From: Ascaris suum
Taxonomy: Eukaryota; Nematoda; Chromadorea; Rhabditida; Ascarididae
Reading direction: 5' to 3'
DNA: 64,000 bases
NCBI GenBank assembly: GCA_013433145.1
Contig: CM024174.1
Coordinates: 12,467,484 to 12,531,483 of the forward strand
Below, piece after piece: positions 53,501 to 64,000 of this stretch (the first letter of the stretch is position 1; every line of letters starts with the position of its first letter). The notes under the pieces are model-generated. The model did not search any database. It was given only the letters and a program-made list of their open reading frames with translations, and was not told where the DNA came from. The translations under genes and the position numbers were made by a program.

Positions 53501-56500
53501 TCCCTTGAATGGTAAGTGGAATTATTGAGACGTTTAAATAAGTAATATCACATGCGGCGACTCGATTCGAACTTTCTGTGTGTGTGTGTGTTTTTTTTTT
53601 GCACTAAAAGGTGGGATTGGTTTTTGCGGTGTTTTGGTTGAATGGAAGGTTGTGGTAGTAGTATACGTTATATTAGGAAATGATCCGTGCCTCACAGCAA
53701 GAATAATATGATGACGCTTGGCGGTGAGGCACTCAGTCAGCGCTAGTCGTACGATCGGTCGTTGAGGATCAACATAATCTGTTCTTGTAGCCGCCGCAGA
53801 CGATTGTGGGGATGGGGGGGGGGGGGGTGGGGAGTGGGTGAGCATAAACCGTTATCAAAATAAGTTTTGGATAATGCCATCCAGAAATGAGCAAAAAACT
53901 CCATGACATGTTGTTTGCACTTGTGCCGTTTTTTGTAATGTCGGCATGGAATATCACGGTCTGTGTTTGTGGGTATGAAACGATCAGAGATTAAGATGCG
54001 GTCTTTTGAACTATAGAAGGGATGGAACAGCCAGCTCGGCCCTTTTTGAACAAGATGGTCAGAGATTAGGTTTTTCTTTCACAGCAGCCAGTCTGAGTTT
54101 CTTTTTCTTTTGCGGAGGGAGTTCAGCACTCTGTTATTACCCCCTCTGCAGAGGTCTCGTCATTCTTTCAAGCACAAGTCCAATACTTCTTTTGAATTTA
54201 TTGAATTTGTCCTCGTTGAATCGTTGAGGGAAAATTTCTGCATGTTTATACGATTCAAGTTAGAAACGTCTTTGCAATATTTGCGCATTATTTGATAGAG
54301 CGCGATCCGATCAGCCGAATTCTTCGATGCGTTTATGTGACCGATCAAACTCTGTAAATCCGATCACCTCTTCGGCAGCATTGGTAAACTGGAGTACTAA
54401 CGTAGTAGGATCGGAGTTTGTGTTATAAGGTGGAGTAATTAGGAGCGTAATTATTTTGAAACGTTAATTTCGCAACCAATGCGCATTGGTATATATTTGC
54501 AATCTTTGAAAAGTTGCATTGTTACAGGTTATTCTATATTTGTTGTGGATGGCGAATTGCCCCCGTGTACGGCTGATGACGTGTTATCGAAGTGCCCGGT
54601 GGACCCTGCATTGGCAAGTCGTAGTGAACCGATAAGAGAGGATCAGCAACAAGATCCCGATCTGGCACGTGCTATCGCGCTTTCACTTTCTAAGGTCTCT
54701 TCTCACTCGTTTCAACACTTTTCTGATCATATCGACTTTTTGTTTAGTGAAGTATGTGCTTACTTTTTGCTTCGCTTCTTATGTGAGCGTTGTTTTGGTT
54801 TAGATATTTCCCTTCTTTTTCGGTGAAGTCAAAAATGAGAGGGTAGAGATACGGTTGAAATCCATTCACTGCTGTCAAGATCGCATTTAAATTCAATGCC
54901 GATATAAAACATTTGTCACTATCGGCTCATAAAACGATCAATCGTTTATGTAAGAGGTTTACTATTTTTTACTATCACTCCTTGCATTTGTTCTCATTTT
55001 CGAAGATATAAGAGACTGTTTTTTATTAAAATTGCAGAATAAGTATGGACCACCCTCGCGTTTTTTGCCAGGAAGAAGGTGAAATTATCATTGATAGTAT
55101 TCCATACTTGTAGCTCTTTAGTGCATTTCGTGAAGAATATTTTATGTTTGAGGGTGGAGATGTGCCAGTTGATGAGGATGAAGAGATGAAGAGGGCTCTC
55201 GAAACCAGCAGGCGTCTTCTTGATGAACACGACCATTCATTACAGGTTGGCTTGGATGTCGTTATGGTAGTTTTAGTTGTCCAGAATGGTTTGAACATTA
55301 TATGTTTACGGTATCTGATCTGGTAAAGTGGAACTCCTTAGCTAAGGCGACAACGGTGGCGATTTAATTGTTGTTGTTGTTGCTTAATAGTTCTTTTTAA
55401 ACGTCCATCTTTTGTCTATCTTTGCTGATCTTCATTTGTAGAGCACATTTATAGGCAAAGTCGTGTCTGCTTGTTTGTCTGTGTGCATCCTTCCAGTTAA
55501 CACTCATGAACGAATAAAGCAGCACTCTTGGAGTTGATGAGCATAGTCTGCCCTGCGTAGAATGGCGCTTCCAATATCAACTTTCAATTCGTTCCGCTTC
55601 TTTTCGAAAAGAAACGTAAACGGCCATGGACACTTAAAAGAGTTCGTTCCTAGAAACTTTCTTATATCCACGATTGAGTTAAATGAACTTAGAAACATAT
55701 CTGTGGAATATAGCTGATATGATAAGTGTTGAAACTCGGTCGCTATCTATGCACTTAGAATCATCTTTAGATTATATTATCATAGCATCAACTCAGACGT
55801 ATAGGTTATTATGTCTGTTAATCTTTTACTTTATAAGAGCTTTGGAAGTTGTAAAAATATCCGTATTAGAGGAACAGATGGAATTGTGATTGAGATGATA
55901 GAATGAAGAACTATGAAACCATATTGGGAGGGGCAGTTTGTACATATGTTTTGTTCTGAATCGAAATAAATAGAGATGTTCTTAGAGTTTTTGATCATTT
56001 AAATATTGATGAGCGCAAAGTTATCTCGTTATGAGGTGAGGAAATTTTTCCAGTATATTCGATCACTGCTATTGAAGGGGAATTTGGCACTGTTTTTTCG
56101 GGCAAGAAAGTGAGATGCATTTCATGGGAATCGGAAGCAGGTAATTGCTTTTACCATCCTCTCAGAAGTAACCTGCCTATCTCATTACGAGGCTTCTTTC
56201 TCGAATAGAAGGTCGGCCTTCAGTTGGAAACTTACGGTCTAATGGAACTGTTTGGACTTTTTTTAAAAATAAGTGAGACAGATGTTAATTATTTAATGCA
56301 GCGAATTTTATAGAAAATAACAATTGCAGCAAGCGATTCGTGAAAGTATGAAAGAAGCTGCTTCACAAATGAACGATGAAGATGAAGAAATGGACCGTCA
56401 GTTACAACGTGCACTTCAGATGAGTCTTGAGGATAGTGCATGTGATGCTGGTGTTGGCACGTCAGGACTGTGTGCTGCAGCTCGAGTTCGGGAGCAGCCG

Positions 56501-56698
56501 GTTGTTGCACGACAGGTCGACTGTATTACGACTACGGAACAATGTGAACAGAATATTTCCTCAAATAGTATAGAAGATGGGCTCTCGGTTACGAATGATC
56601 TAAATCCAGCTGCACCTGAAGGTACTCCGAGTTTAGTAGGTAACCCCGCTGAAATACGTAAACAGCGAGAGCAATTTCTGAAGCGTTTCGAAAAATAG
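47522..56698 (+). CDS. atx-3: ataxin-3 deubiquitinase (Josephin domain, UIMs)
   Basis: Seven exons with consistent phases: 47522-47545, 49966-50142, 51916-52001, 52784-52938, 54528-54694, 55153-55245 and 56330-56698, giving 356 aa. The Josephin domain fills residues 1-~165. The active-site Cys is Cys14 (QEASLCAQHALN), with Gln9, His108 (NLNEHWFAVRR) and Asn123 (WFTLNSLL) at the family spacing, so the enzyme should cleave ubiquitin, preferably from chains. The motifs NMDDSGFFSVQ and LISDTYLSLF are family hallmarks. Ubiquitin-interacting motifs follow: DPDLARAIALSLS (190-202), DEEMKRALETS, LQQAIRESMKEA and LQRALQMSLEDS (to ~269). The protein ends AEIRKQREQFLKRFEK; the human protein has its Arg-rich VCP-binding site and polyglutamine around or after this point, and here both are absent. 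Known roles are ubiquitin editing in protein quality control with CDC-48/VCP. The acceptors before 51916 and 55153 are weak, but both junctions are fixed by homology. Confidence 0.95.
47934..48128. repeat. foldback (inverted repeat) element in atx-3 intron 1
   Basis: Two arms of about 60 bases, 47940-48000 and 48061-48122, are imperfect reverse complements; ACAACCTCAGA--GAGGA appears in the left arm and its complement in the right. A spacer of about 60 bases separates them. RNA from this intron would form a long hairpin. It looks like a miniature inverted-repeat element or a locally inverted duplication. No target-site duplication was identified. Confidence 0.85.
53814..53827. repeat. G14 homopolymer
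   Basis: Fourteen G in atx-3 intron 4, the only long C/G run right of 30 kb. Confidence 0.95.
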
Positions 56699-59600
56699 GG
56701 CTGTGATTTGGCAAACAAGCACACCTGTAACTTGATTGCTTTAAAATATTTAGTAGCTAATTAAAAGTAAGGGATTAATTGGATTGAAGTCCGATGATGA
56801 TAATATATATGAAAATCTGCATAAACGTTGGCTTTCATTGTCGTTGCCAATTCTCGCTCTTGAATGCTATCGTCAGCTTCAACAGTTAGGTGCTTATCAA
56901 TCTTTGGTTTATATTATTCCAAGAGATTTTATTTTTATTTTTTTTTATTATACAATATTATATACATCCGTTTATAGTAGAAAGCGGAGCGATGTAGAAA
57001 TGAAAGTCTTATTTTAAAGTGAAGATTATGGGATATTGTTGCAATCATTCCTAAGCCCCTTGTGGAGTGATATCGATGAAATAGGAGGGGAATTCCACTA
57101 GAAGAAGTAGGATTTTCGCATCACACTACTGAGTCAGTTTAAATGAATTCAGCATTTTTGTTCGGTTCATTAAGTTAAGGGGAATTATGCCCTTCTATTG
57201 CTTCCTCTATATATTTGCTCTCATTAGCTGTGTGCGTCTTGAGTTATCGAATGCTGTGAAGAGTTTCATTTTCATTGGCGGCTTTGTGTTTTGTTTGCTT
57301 TTATTCTTATCTGAGTGCCACAAACTTCACTGTTGGTTTATCGCATTTTTGTTTTCACTTTCTCTAAGAAAACTATTAAGTTAAGCGATTTAATGGTGAA
57401 AGAAAGATGATAATGATGTAGGATCGAGAGAGATGCATCGCTGATCGAATATTCACTGCAGTACTATGATATATGCGTTTGGTAGTCTTTGGTTGAGTGC
57501 ATCTTGATAGAAGTGCTGCACTCGATGGGAATTATTTAATTATTATTTAGCTCTCATTATTCGAATTTTTAAGTAATTATTCAAAAAAGGATTGAAATTC
57601 GTAGGTGGGATGAATTGAAGCATGAGGCTAGCATAAAAAGCAACAGAAATTTGTAATGGTTATGTTTGTTCATTGATTTGCCGTCGGTATTGAAATGCTT
57701 TATTGGTGAATGTAAATGTGCTGCGACGACTACACTGAGGTGTGCGGATGCGATTTTTTTTTTTTTTTTTTGCTAAGGGATATTCGCAAAACGACCCCTC
57801 TTACCCATTTTAGTCAAGTCTGTGCCAATCGGCTTCCATTGCCGATCGGTCGTTCGTCCAGGTACCCATCCACCGCAGCTTCAAATCTTCACTAAAGGTA
57901 GCCTCAGCAGCGCATTAGTGGATATATCACTGTATCGATAGATGATTTTTCATAGTGGTGAATGGAGTTTCTGAGAACGGCGGAAATTTTAGATGAAAAT
58001 AAACGAGTCGCTCAACGAATCGGACCATTTTTTTCTTATTACTTGTGACATATTTGTGGAAAATAAATAGTAGAAAGAGCTTTGAAGTTAGCTTCATGTC
58101 AACAAGAGAATGGTCTTGTTCAAGCTCAAAGTTGGCCTTTAAGAATGAATTAGAACAATACGTTCTTTAGTTAATAATGTTTTGTTATGAGGGATATGAT
58201 AAATGATCATATCAATCAATGATAAAGGAAATAAGAGATAAATATGCATTCTATATGCTAATGGCATTATTCTGTAAAGGTTTACCTGAAGTTACCTTTA
58301 ATTAATTGTATGCTCTATTGCCGAATAAATATTCACTATTGCACGTATCATTTGCGTCTTTGGTTAATTGCAATCCACGTTCAATATATTTATGCTAGTG
58401 GATATTATTTAGTTAATTTCAAATCGATTACTTTTTACTTTTTTATAAATATAGTAGTGGAATTGTTAATATTTGCTTTATTTTTGTGTTATAATTTCCC
58501 TGCTCATATTCTTATCGTAATTAAGGCAAAAAGTCCAATCAATACTGAATTAATATCGGTTTCCGATTTTGGGATTTACAAATTTTCGTAAATATATGTG
58601 GAGTAAATTTTCACCGTTTTTTTTTTCAACTCTACTTCCTTTGCCCTCTCTCCGCTTCTTCATCCCCTCTTCCTCGTCTCCCTCTCGCCTACGTAAAAGT
58701 CAACCAGAGAAAAGCAATTCCCATAGATGGTGGCTATACGCTGTGTAAGTAGATGGGCTAGGTGGGGAACTTTGCGTCGTAGACGTAGATGATTTTGTTA
58801 GTGAGTTGTGCTCTCTTCAGCAACTAGCTTCCGGCAATCGAAGCTTGCGTAGCAGTCAAATATTTCAGCATCTCTACTGTCATCCGGTTTTTAAATTGCA
58901 TGCAAAGCTGGGATGAAGGGCCTGTGACCGAAATTTTCGTGCCATCTGCGCCATAAGATGGGCAGTCAGAGGTCATTAACGGAGAAGATTCAGCTTTAGG
59001 GTCATCGTAGAGGTGAAAGGTGGGGCATTATCATAGAGGCTAGTTTAAGTTGTAAGAGCATCACGATTTAATTTCTTTGATTTGAAAGGGAAAAAGTTCT
59101 TCCATCAGTTGTGTATCGTAAAGGCCATCAAGAAGCCTTTGAAGTCTCTACGATGGGGATCAAAAGAAGGGCAGATGATTTCCACGCTAAATATGCTTTG
59201 TTTAATTCTTTATCAAGACGGGGTCGCGTAATTATATTCGTTTCCGTTTTAAGGAAAGCGGTCGTCAGGTTATTGTACGTTTGAACATTTCGTGTAGAGA
59301 AGATTGGTTTTATGTCTGCTATATATACAGCAGTAAGATTAGGCTATCTGTCACTTGAGCGGATATCTGTAATGCATGATTCGGCGATTAAGAAGTATTT
59401 TCACAACAAAGGAGTCCTATTTTGCATTAAGCCTAAATATTTATTCAACGCGAAAGAATGTTGAATAAAGTGAAGAAATAGTCCGGAATTTTTTTGGAGC
59501 ATTTTTTCAAGAGCAATGAGTCGAAGATTTATTGCAGAAAAACGAGAGCCCGAAATAAGGATATGTTTAGTGGTATGCGGTGGATATTGTGCAATTAGTG
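56699..59600. other. intergenic region between atx-3 and the Mediator-like gene
   Basis: An ATTAAA at about 56760 may serve as the atx-3 poly(A) signal. The rest is AT-rich with a pyrimidine-rich stretch near 58640-58690. The small ORFs here (for example 57187-57384 and 58310-58591) are hydrophobic, AT-driven and unsupported. Confidence 0.5.
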
Positions 59601-62600
59601 ATGGCTACGCTTTCTGAGTTGATAACTGCAAGGGACGATACGCCACCACCACCACCACAACAAGGCACGCCACACCATCCAGGTAATCCAACTTTTCAAT
59701 CATTGTGTGGTGTAAAATTGGAGTTATATGCAAGAGAGGAACATGGCTAAAATTTGATCGCATTTGAATATGCAGGCTGGAAGGGTAAGAAGTACAGGTT
59801 GAGCATTTTTATGCAAATGAAAATAAGTTTGTAAGTAACAACTCGCGGGAAACGTCATCAAAGGATCTGTCTTAACTATTCCGAATAAACTTTTCTGTTG
59901 TCTTTATAATACTCCAAATAACTTTTCTGTCGACCATATATACTTCGAAAAAATCAGTTATTTATTTTAAATAAGTGCAGTCATTCTAACTAATAGAGTT
60001 TTTCATTTCTAAGGAATTGTGTATTTTCTATGTGAGAGATCCGATAGATGCATGTTTCGATGCTATTCGTCGATTTTTGAATGTAATCGTTGATGCGTGC
60101 AGCTGTGTGATGTTGGACCTGTGAGCTTTGGTTTTTTTTTTTGCGAAAGAACGTTATCTATGGTAAAAGCCGGATGTGATTTGAATAGATACAAAGTTGA
60201 AGATTTTCGATAGTTGCATCAGATTTTATAGCGTTTGCTTTATTTGCTAAGCAGTTTTCTAGAGTGTAGCTTATATGAGTGTGTTGTTGCGCTCAGGTTC
60301 GGGATTTCAAGGTGGAGTGATCCCATCTCATCTTATGAGAAGTTCGCAAGGTAGTCCAGGTGTGGATCGGATGCCTCAATTGAAGCAGTTGGTGCTGAGT
60401 GCCGATGAAGATGTCACCGCATCTCACCAAACACAACCTTCGTCTATGGTTCGATGTTTTCTTTTTTTCTGCCCATAAGTGGTAGTTAAAAATTTAATTG
60501 TTGCTTAAGTATGGATGCTAGAATGGAATTGGGAGTGCATGTAAGCAGTCGATATTATATCCTGTGTAATGTAGTGGTGAATTAAATGATTCGACAGAAG
60601 TGTACGTATTTCAGTTCATATGTGGCGGGTAAAATATTTTTGCATTCTGAAGGGAGTTCCGTTGATAAGCTTATTAAAGGTTGAAGTGGAGTGCTTTCTT
60701 GGAAGTATCCTCTTGTGTAAAGCATTACGACAAAGGTTTATGTGTGCTTAATTTAGCATAGTTAATTCATTTCAACGATGGATGAAACTTTTGATATTGG
60801 AGAAGGGGGTGGGGGGAGGAGGAGGAGAAAAGTCGCTCGAGATTCGTAACAAAGATTGAAAAATCATCTCATAATTCTTCGAGAGTAATTTGCAGCGAAC
60901 AGCCGAAGAGTGTGTAGATGAACTACTTGCTGAAAGTGCACCACCAGATTCCGCTTTGGGACAAGCGGTTGACAATTTATTTGTTTCTTGGAATCAGCTT
61001 GTGCTCGATTTGTCCGCACGATCAGGTTTTACTCCACCAAGTTTAGAGCACATTAAAGAGGTTGCCGAGTGTGCGATTCGACAGGTGAGTGATATAGATT
61101 TGCGCTCGTTTGTTCATTTGCAGGTAGATTCGCTTTCTTTATTGGTTATATTGATATCTGACGGTCAGGTGCATCACTTAAAATGTGTGGTGTTTATGTG
61201 TGTTCGGTCTGATAACGTCAAGTAAAACATTGCAAAAGATTTGTGGATAGCATCTAATAAGTGCAATTTGGTCATTTTCTGGATGCAGTTTCGTTGCATC
61301 GCTTCTTTATTACTTATGATCGAAATGCCTTTAATTTTGCATTCGAAGATAGCTGTTGATTCGTAAATGATATTCTTAGTTGTTGGCTTATAATAGCGAT
61401 TGGATATGTGAAGGAAAGTTTGGCGCATAAAGTAAAGACATTTTTTGCAGTTGAAAGACTCATGTCAGGAGCTAACAGGTGAATTCGCGAAGGTCGGTCT
61501 GGAGTGGCGACTCGCGCATCCAGATGAAGCGCTTGCCGAGGCTAGTCTGCAATCTTTTCAATATTTGTTCATTATGTCTTCAGAATGAAATATTTTTTGT
61601 TTTATTTTATTATGATATCCCAATGTGAGTAAACAGAAAAGCAAGGCGATTAGATATTCAATAAATAAGGGAAGCAATAGCACGTAGGTCGAAACGACTT
61701 TGTTGCAGTTTGGAGGTGAAGTGGTGCATTATCGGTGTCGATGGGAAGCGAACGAGCTCTAGGCTCGTATGACAGGAAATTGGAAACGTGCAGAAGCAAA
61801 CTGAAATATTTCTGACAGCCGGATATCGGGAAGGGCGAAAACAATTTTATAACAATGAATCAAGTGAAAATTGAGCCTAAGATGTCTCAGTAAACCCAAG
61901 TGAACGTTTATAACGTGCTAGTGTAACTTGATCGAGATGAGCCATGGTGGGCTTTGCGAGAAGCAATATAGGTGAATCGTTTCTGGACATTTTCTAGCAA
62001 CCTAATACCAGAAACCAAATAGGAGACCGTGAAGGAGTGCACTGTTCCAAAATTAGTTAGGCATTTCGATTAATGCTCAACACGTCTGTGCTGTAAAACG
62101 CGGAGAATCCAATTTGCAATTTTCTACAACTTTTTGGCAGTAGTAAAACTCTACAACCTTCTGTTGAATTCCGAAGTCGATTATAGTTACCGAGGTGAAA
62201 AGCATTATGTGTAATAGAAGGAACCTCCTAGCCTAAGAAAATATGATTGCTTTGAGTAGATTAACCATATAAAACATTTTGATTGCACTTGAACGCTTTG
62301 AACGCTTAGCTAATACATCAAGGTCGTTCTGCTGAAGTGGAAGCCATGAATGGTAGTTTTGAATTGAGCAGCAAAGAGCGTCGTACAACTGAAAATATTA
62401 TCGGAAAGTTGCACGAAGAACAGAGTGGGTCGGACGGGAAACAGACCTACAGGAAAGTTTATTTTTGGGCGATTTTGTTAAATTTGCTCTATAAGGGAAC
62501 ATTATGATGCGGCCGTTTCTGTAAGGAAATATGCGTTCGCGCATAGTCATTTATTTATGAGCCTATGTGCGCATTGATTTCTCTCCATATTTCTGATATT

Positions 62601-63128
62601 TTAGCACAACATTTCACAGGAAGTGACGTTAGGAAATTGATGAGTGTGATGCATAGCATAGGTTGATCATCTTTCACGTTGATCCATGGAATTTGGAAAG
62701 ACCTGTAGATGTTTAAAGGTGCCAAGAAATTGTACACATTTTTGCATTGGTCAGATTTTTATCAAGCATCGATCAGGTCACAAAACGGCAAATTTCTTGT
62801 AATTTGTTGTGGGCGATCAAATCAGCTAAAGTGTGAAGACGTCTGTTTTCCGTATTTTATTCGTAACTTATTCAACCGTTGATAATATGAAAGAGGTGCA
62901 AAACGTTCACGTCTTGTCAGCTCCTCCTCAGGTGTGCTCTTCTCTTGCATCTTTAATAGATGATTAGCGTAGAGTTGCTAATTTGAAGTGAATTTATGTC
63001 GTGGTTTGCAGGATCTAGCAAATTATGATCAAGCAATTTTACGACAAGAAACACTAATTGGGCGAGCAGCTGACACTCTACAACGTCGGTTGGGCGATTT
63101 CGCTAACGAATCTTCGCAAGGATTCTGA
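59601..63128 (+). CDS. probable Mediator complex subunit 28 (MED28-like)
   Basis: Six exons with consistent phase: 59601-59682, 60297-60448, 60896-61084, 61451-61544, 62894-62931 and 63012-63128, giving 223 aa; the small fifth exon and the donor at 61544 are the least certain. The N-terminus is short and rich in Pro/Gln/His (DTPPPPPQQGTPHHP). After a linker comes an all-helical region: AVDNLFVSWNQLVLDLSA, EVAECAIRQLKDSCQELTG, LEWRLAHPDEALAEA and DQAILRQETLIGRAADTLQR. Order, spacing and length fit the MED28 core, whose last helix carries the pattern QRKxxLxxKH and whose middle helix is followed by KPE. Mediator links transcription factors to RNA polymerase II in the nucleus. Similarity is weak by eye; MED29, which also has a RLAH-like segment followed by a Tyr-containing helix, is the main alternative. 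Confidence 0.55.
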
Positions 63129-64000
63129 ATGCCTATCTAAATTCAGTCGTCTTGATTGGTTTTTTTTCTGCACGATGCATGTATTGAAGATATCAAGCGC
63201 AATGAGGATGTGATCGTATTGTTGAAATTTTGTCCTCAAAAATGAGCACAGAGAATGAGAACTTTATTGATTGTATTTGGAATAGAAATGCTGGATGCTC
63301 GCCCTAAAGGTATACTCTTAGAGAACGGTCGTGACTGATGCGAGAGGCAAGCAAGACAAAGCAAGCGACGTTTGCGTTAGAAATTCATTTCCCACTTGTG
63401 GTATGTCAGATCAGTGAGAGGTGGTCAGTAGGGACCAATGAAAACAAGGCGAATGGCTGTTTCGGAGTCGGTTTTTTAACCTCCCTAGATCACTGGATCA
63501 GAAGTGGGACGATTCTGTGAATGTTCCCATTCATCATAGATTTCGCGTAGGTGAGATGCGTAAAATCATAAAAGAGCATGTAATGAGTATTTTCTGTATT
63601 TATATCACCGTCCGAAATATCGGTGCTCATTTAATATGCTTATTTTATTTATTATGTTTATTCAAAAGATTTAAAAAAAAAAAGAATTAACGACGGCAAA
63701 ATTCGATGGGAAATTACAATTGCCGGCAATGTTCGATAAGCAGCATAAATAGGGACGACTGGGAAGAGCATAAAAGAAAAAGAGTATTGGCAGAAAAAAT
63801 GACAGAAATGGGGAAAATTGGTAACTGAGAAAGGAATATAAACAATAATATGCAGAGTAATACGGCGGTTGGAATGATCACTAAGAATATCAAATGAGAA
63901 GTGAAGATGTAGACGTTTCTTTTAAATAATGATAATAAATAGCCGCATTCAGAAATGCAAATTTATAACAAAAATGATCGCAAAATTGCGGTAGCACTCC
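63129..64000. other. downstream flank of the Mediator-like gene
   Basis: No exon, RNA gene or repeat array is supported. The ORF at 63338-63520 is short and has no context. Confidence 0.4.

Noticed and set aside
55026..55298. minus-strand ORFs opposite atx-3 exon 6
   Set aside because: Antisense shadows of a UIM-encoding exon.

Overview
The window looks like nuclear DNA of a nematode. The support is exon-intron genes with GT-AG introns, a compact SH2 plus tyrosine kinase gene of the Fer/SPE-8-like type that nematodes have expanded, a splice acceptor only 8 bases before the kinase ATG (as expected for spliced-leader trans-splicing), and AT-rich non-coding DNA with long dinucleotide repeats and many C/G homopolymers. 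No rRNA, tRNA or CRISPR signal was seen. The species cannot be named from the sequence. All gene models were built by hand from splice signals, reading-frame phase and family knowledge; no search was run.

Layout. (1) 3.5-16.9 kb, minus strand: a multi-exon gene for a PDZ protein with a C-terminal tail anchor, resembling SYNJ2BP/OMP25 of the mitochondrial outer membrane but with a long N-terminal extension and a long linker. (2) 20.5-26.0 kb, minus: an eight-exon SH2-tyrosine kinase of 454 aa whose phases all agree; its SH2 domain lacks the phosphotyrosine-binding arginine. (3) 29.5-35.6 kb, minus: an unrecognised gene with a charged coiled-coil region that ends in a roughly 2 kb in-frame minisatellite of 12-residue units, with an apparent one-base frameshift. 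(4) 35.6-47.5 kb: mostly AT-rich DNA with two long TA tracts, a few orphan exon-like ORFs, one convincing but unidentified 3' exon (43.6-43.8 kb, minus) and a decayed, internally deleted Ty3/Gypsy-type retrotransposon (45.0-46.6 kb, minus). (5) 47.5-56.7 kb, plus: a complete seven-exon ataxin-3 gene (356 aa) with intact catalytic residues, several ubiquitin-interacting motifs and no polyglutamine; its first intron holds a foldback element. (6) 59.6-63.1 kb, plus: a six-exon gene whose product resembles Mediator subunit 28 (alternative: subunit 29).

The genes do not form an obvious pathway. Three neighbours on the minus strand and two on the plus strand are separated by kilobases, so nothing suggests an operon. 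The most unusual items are the minisatellite-encoded protein, the SH2 domain with Gln in place of the FLVR Arg, the extended SYNJ2BP-like protein, and the cluster of ten C/G homopolymers, nine of them between 7.5 and 28.4 kb.
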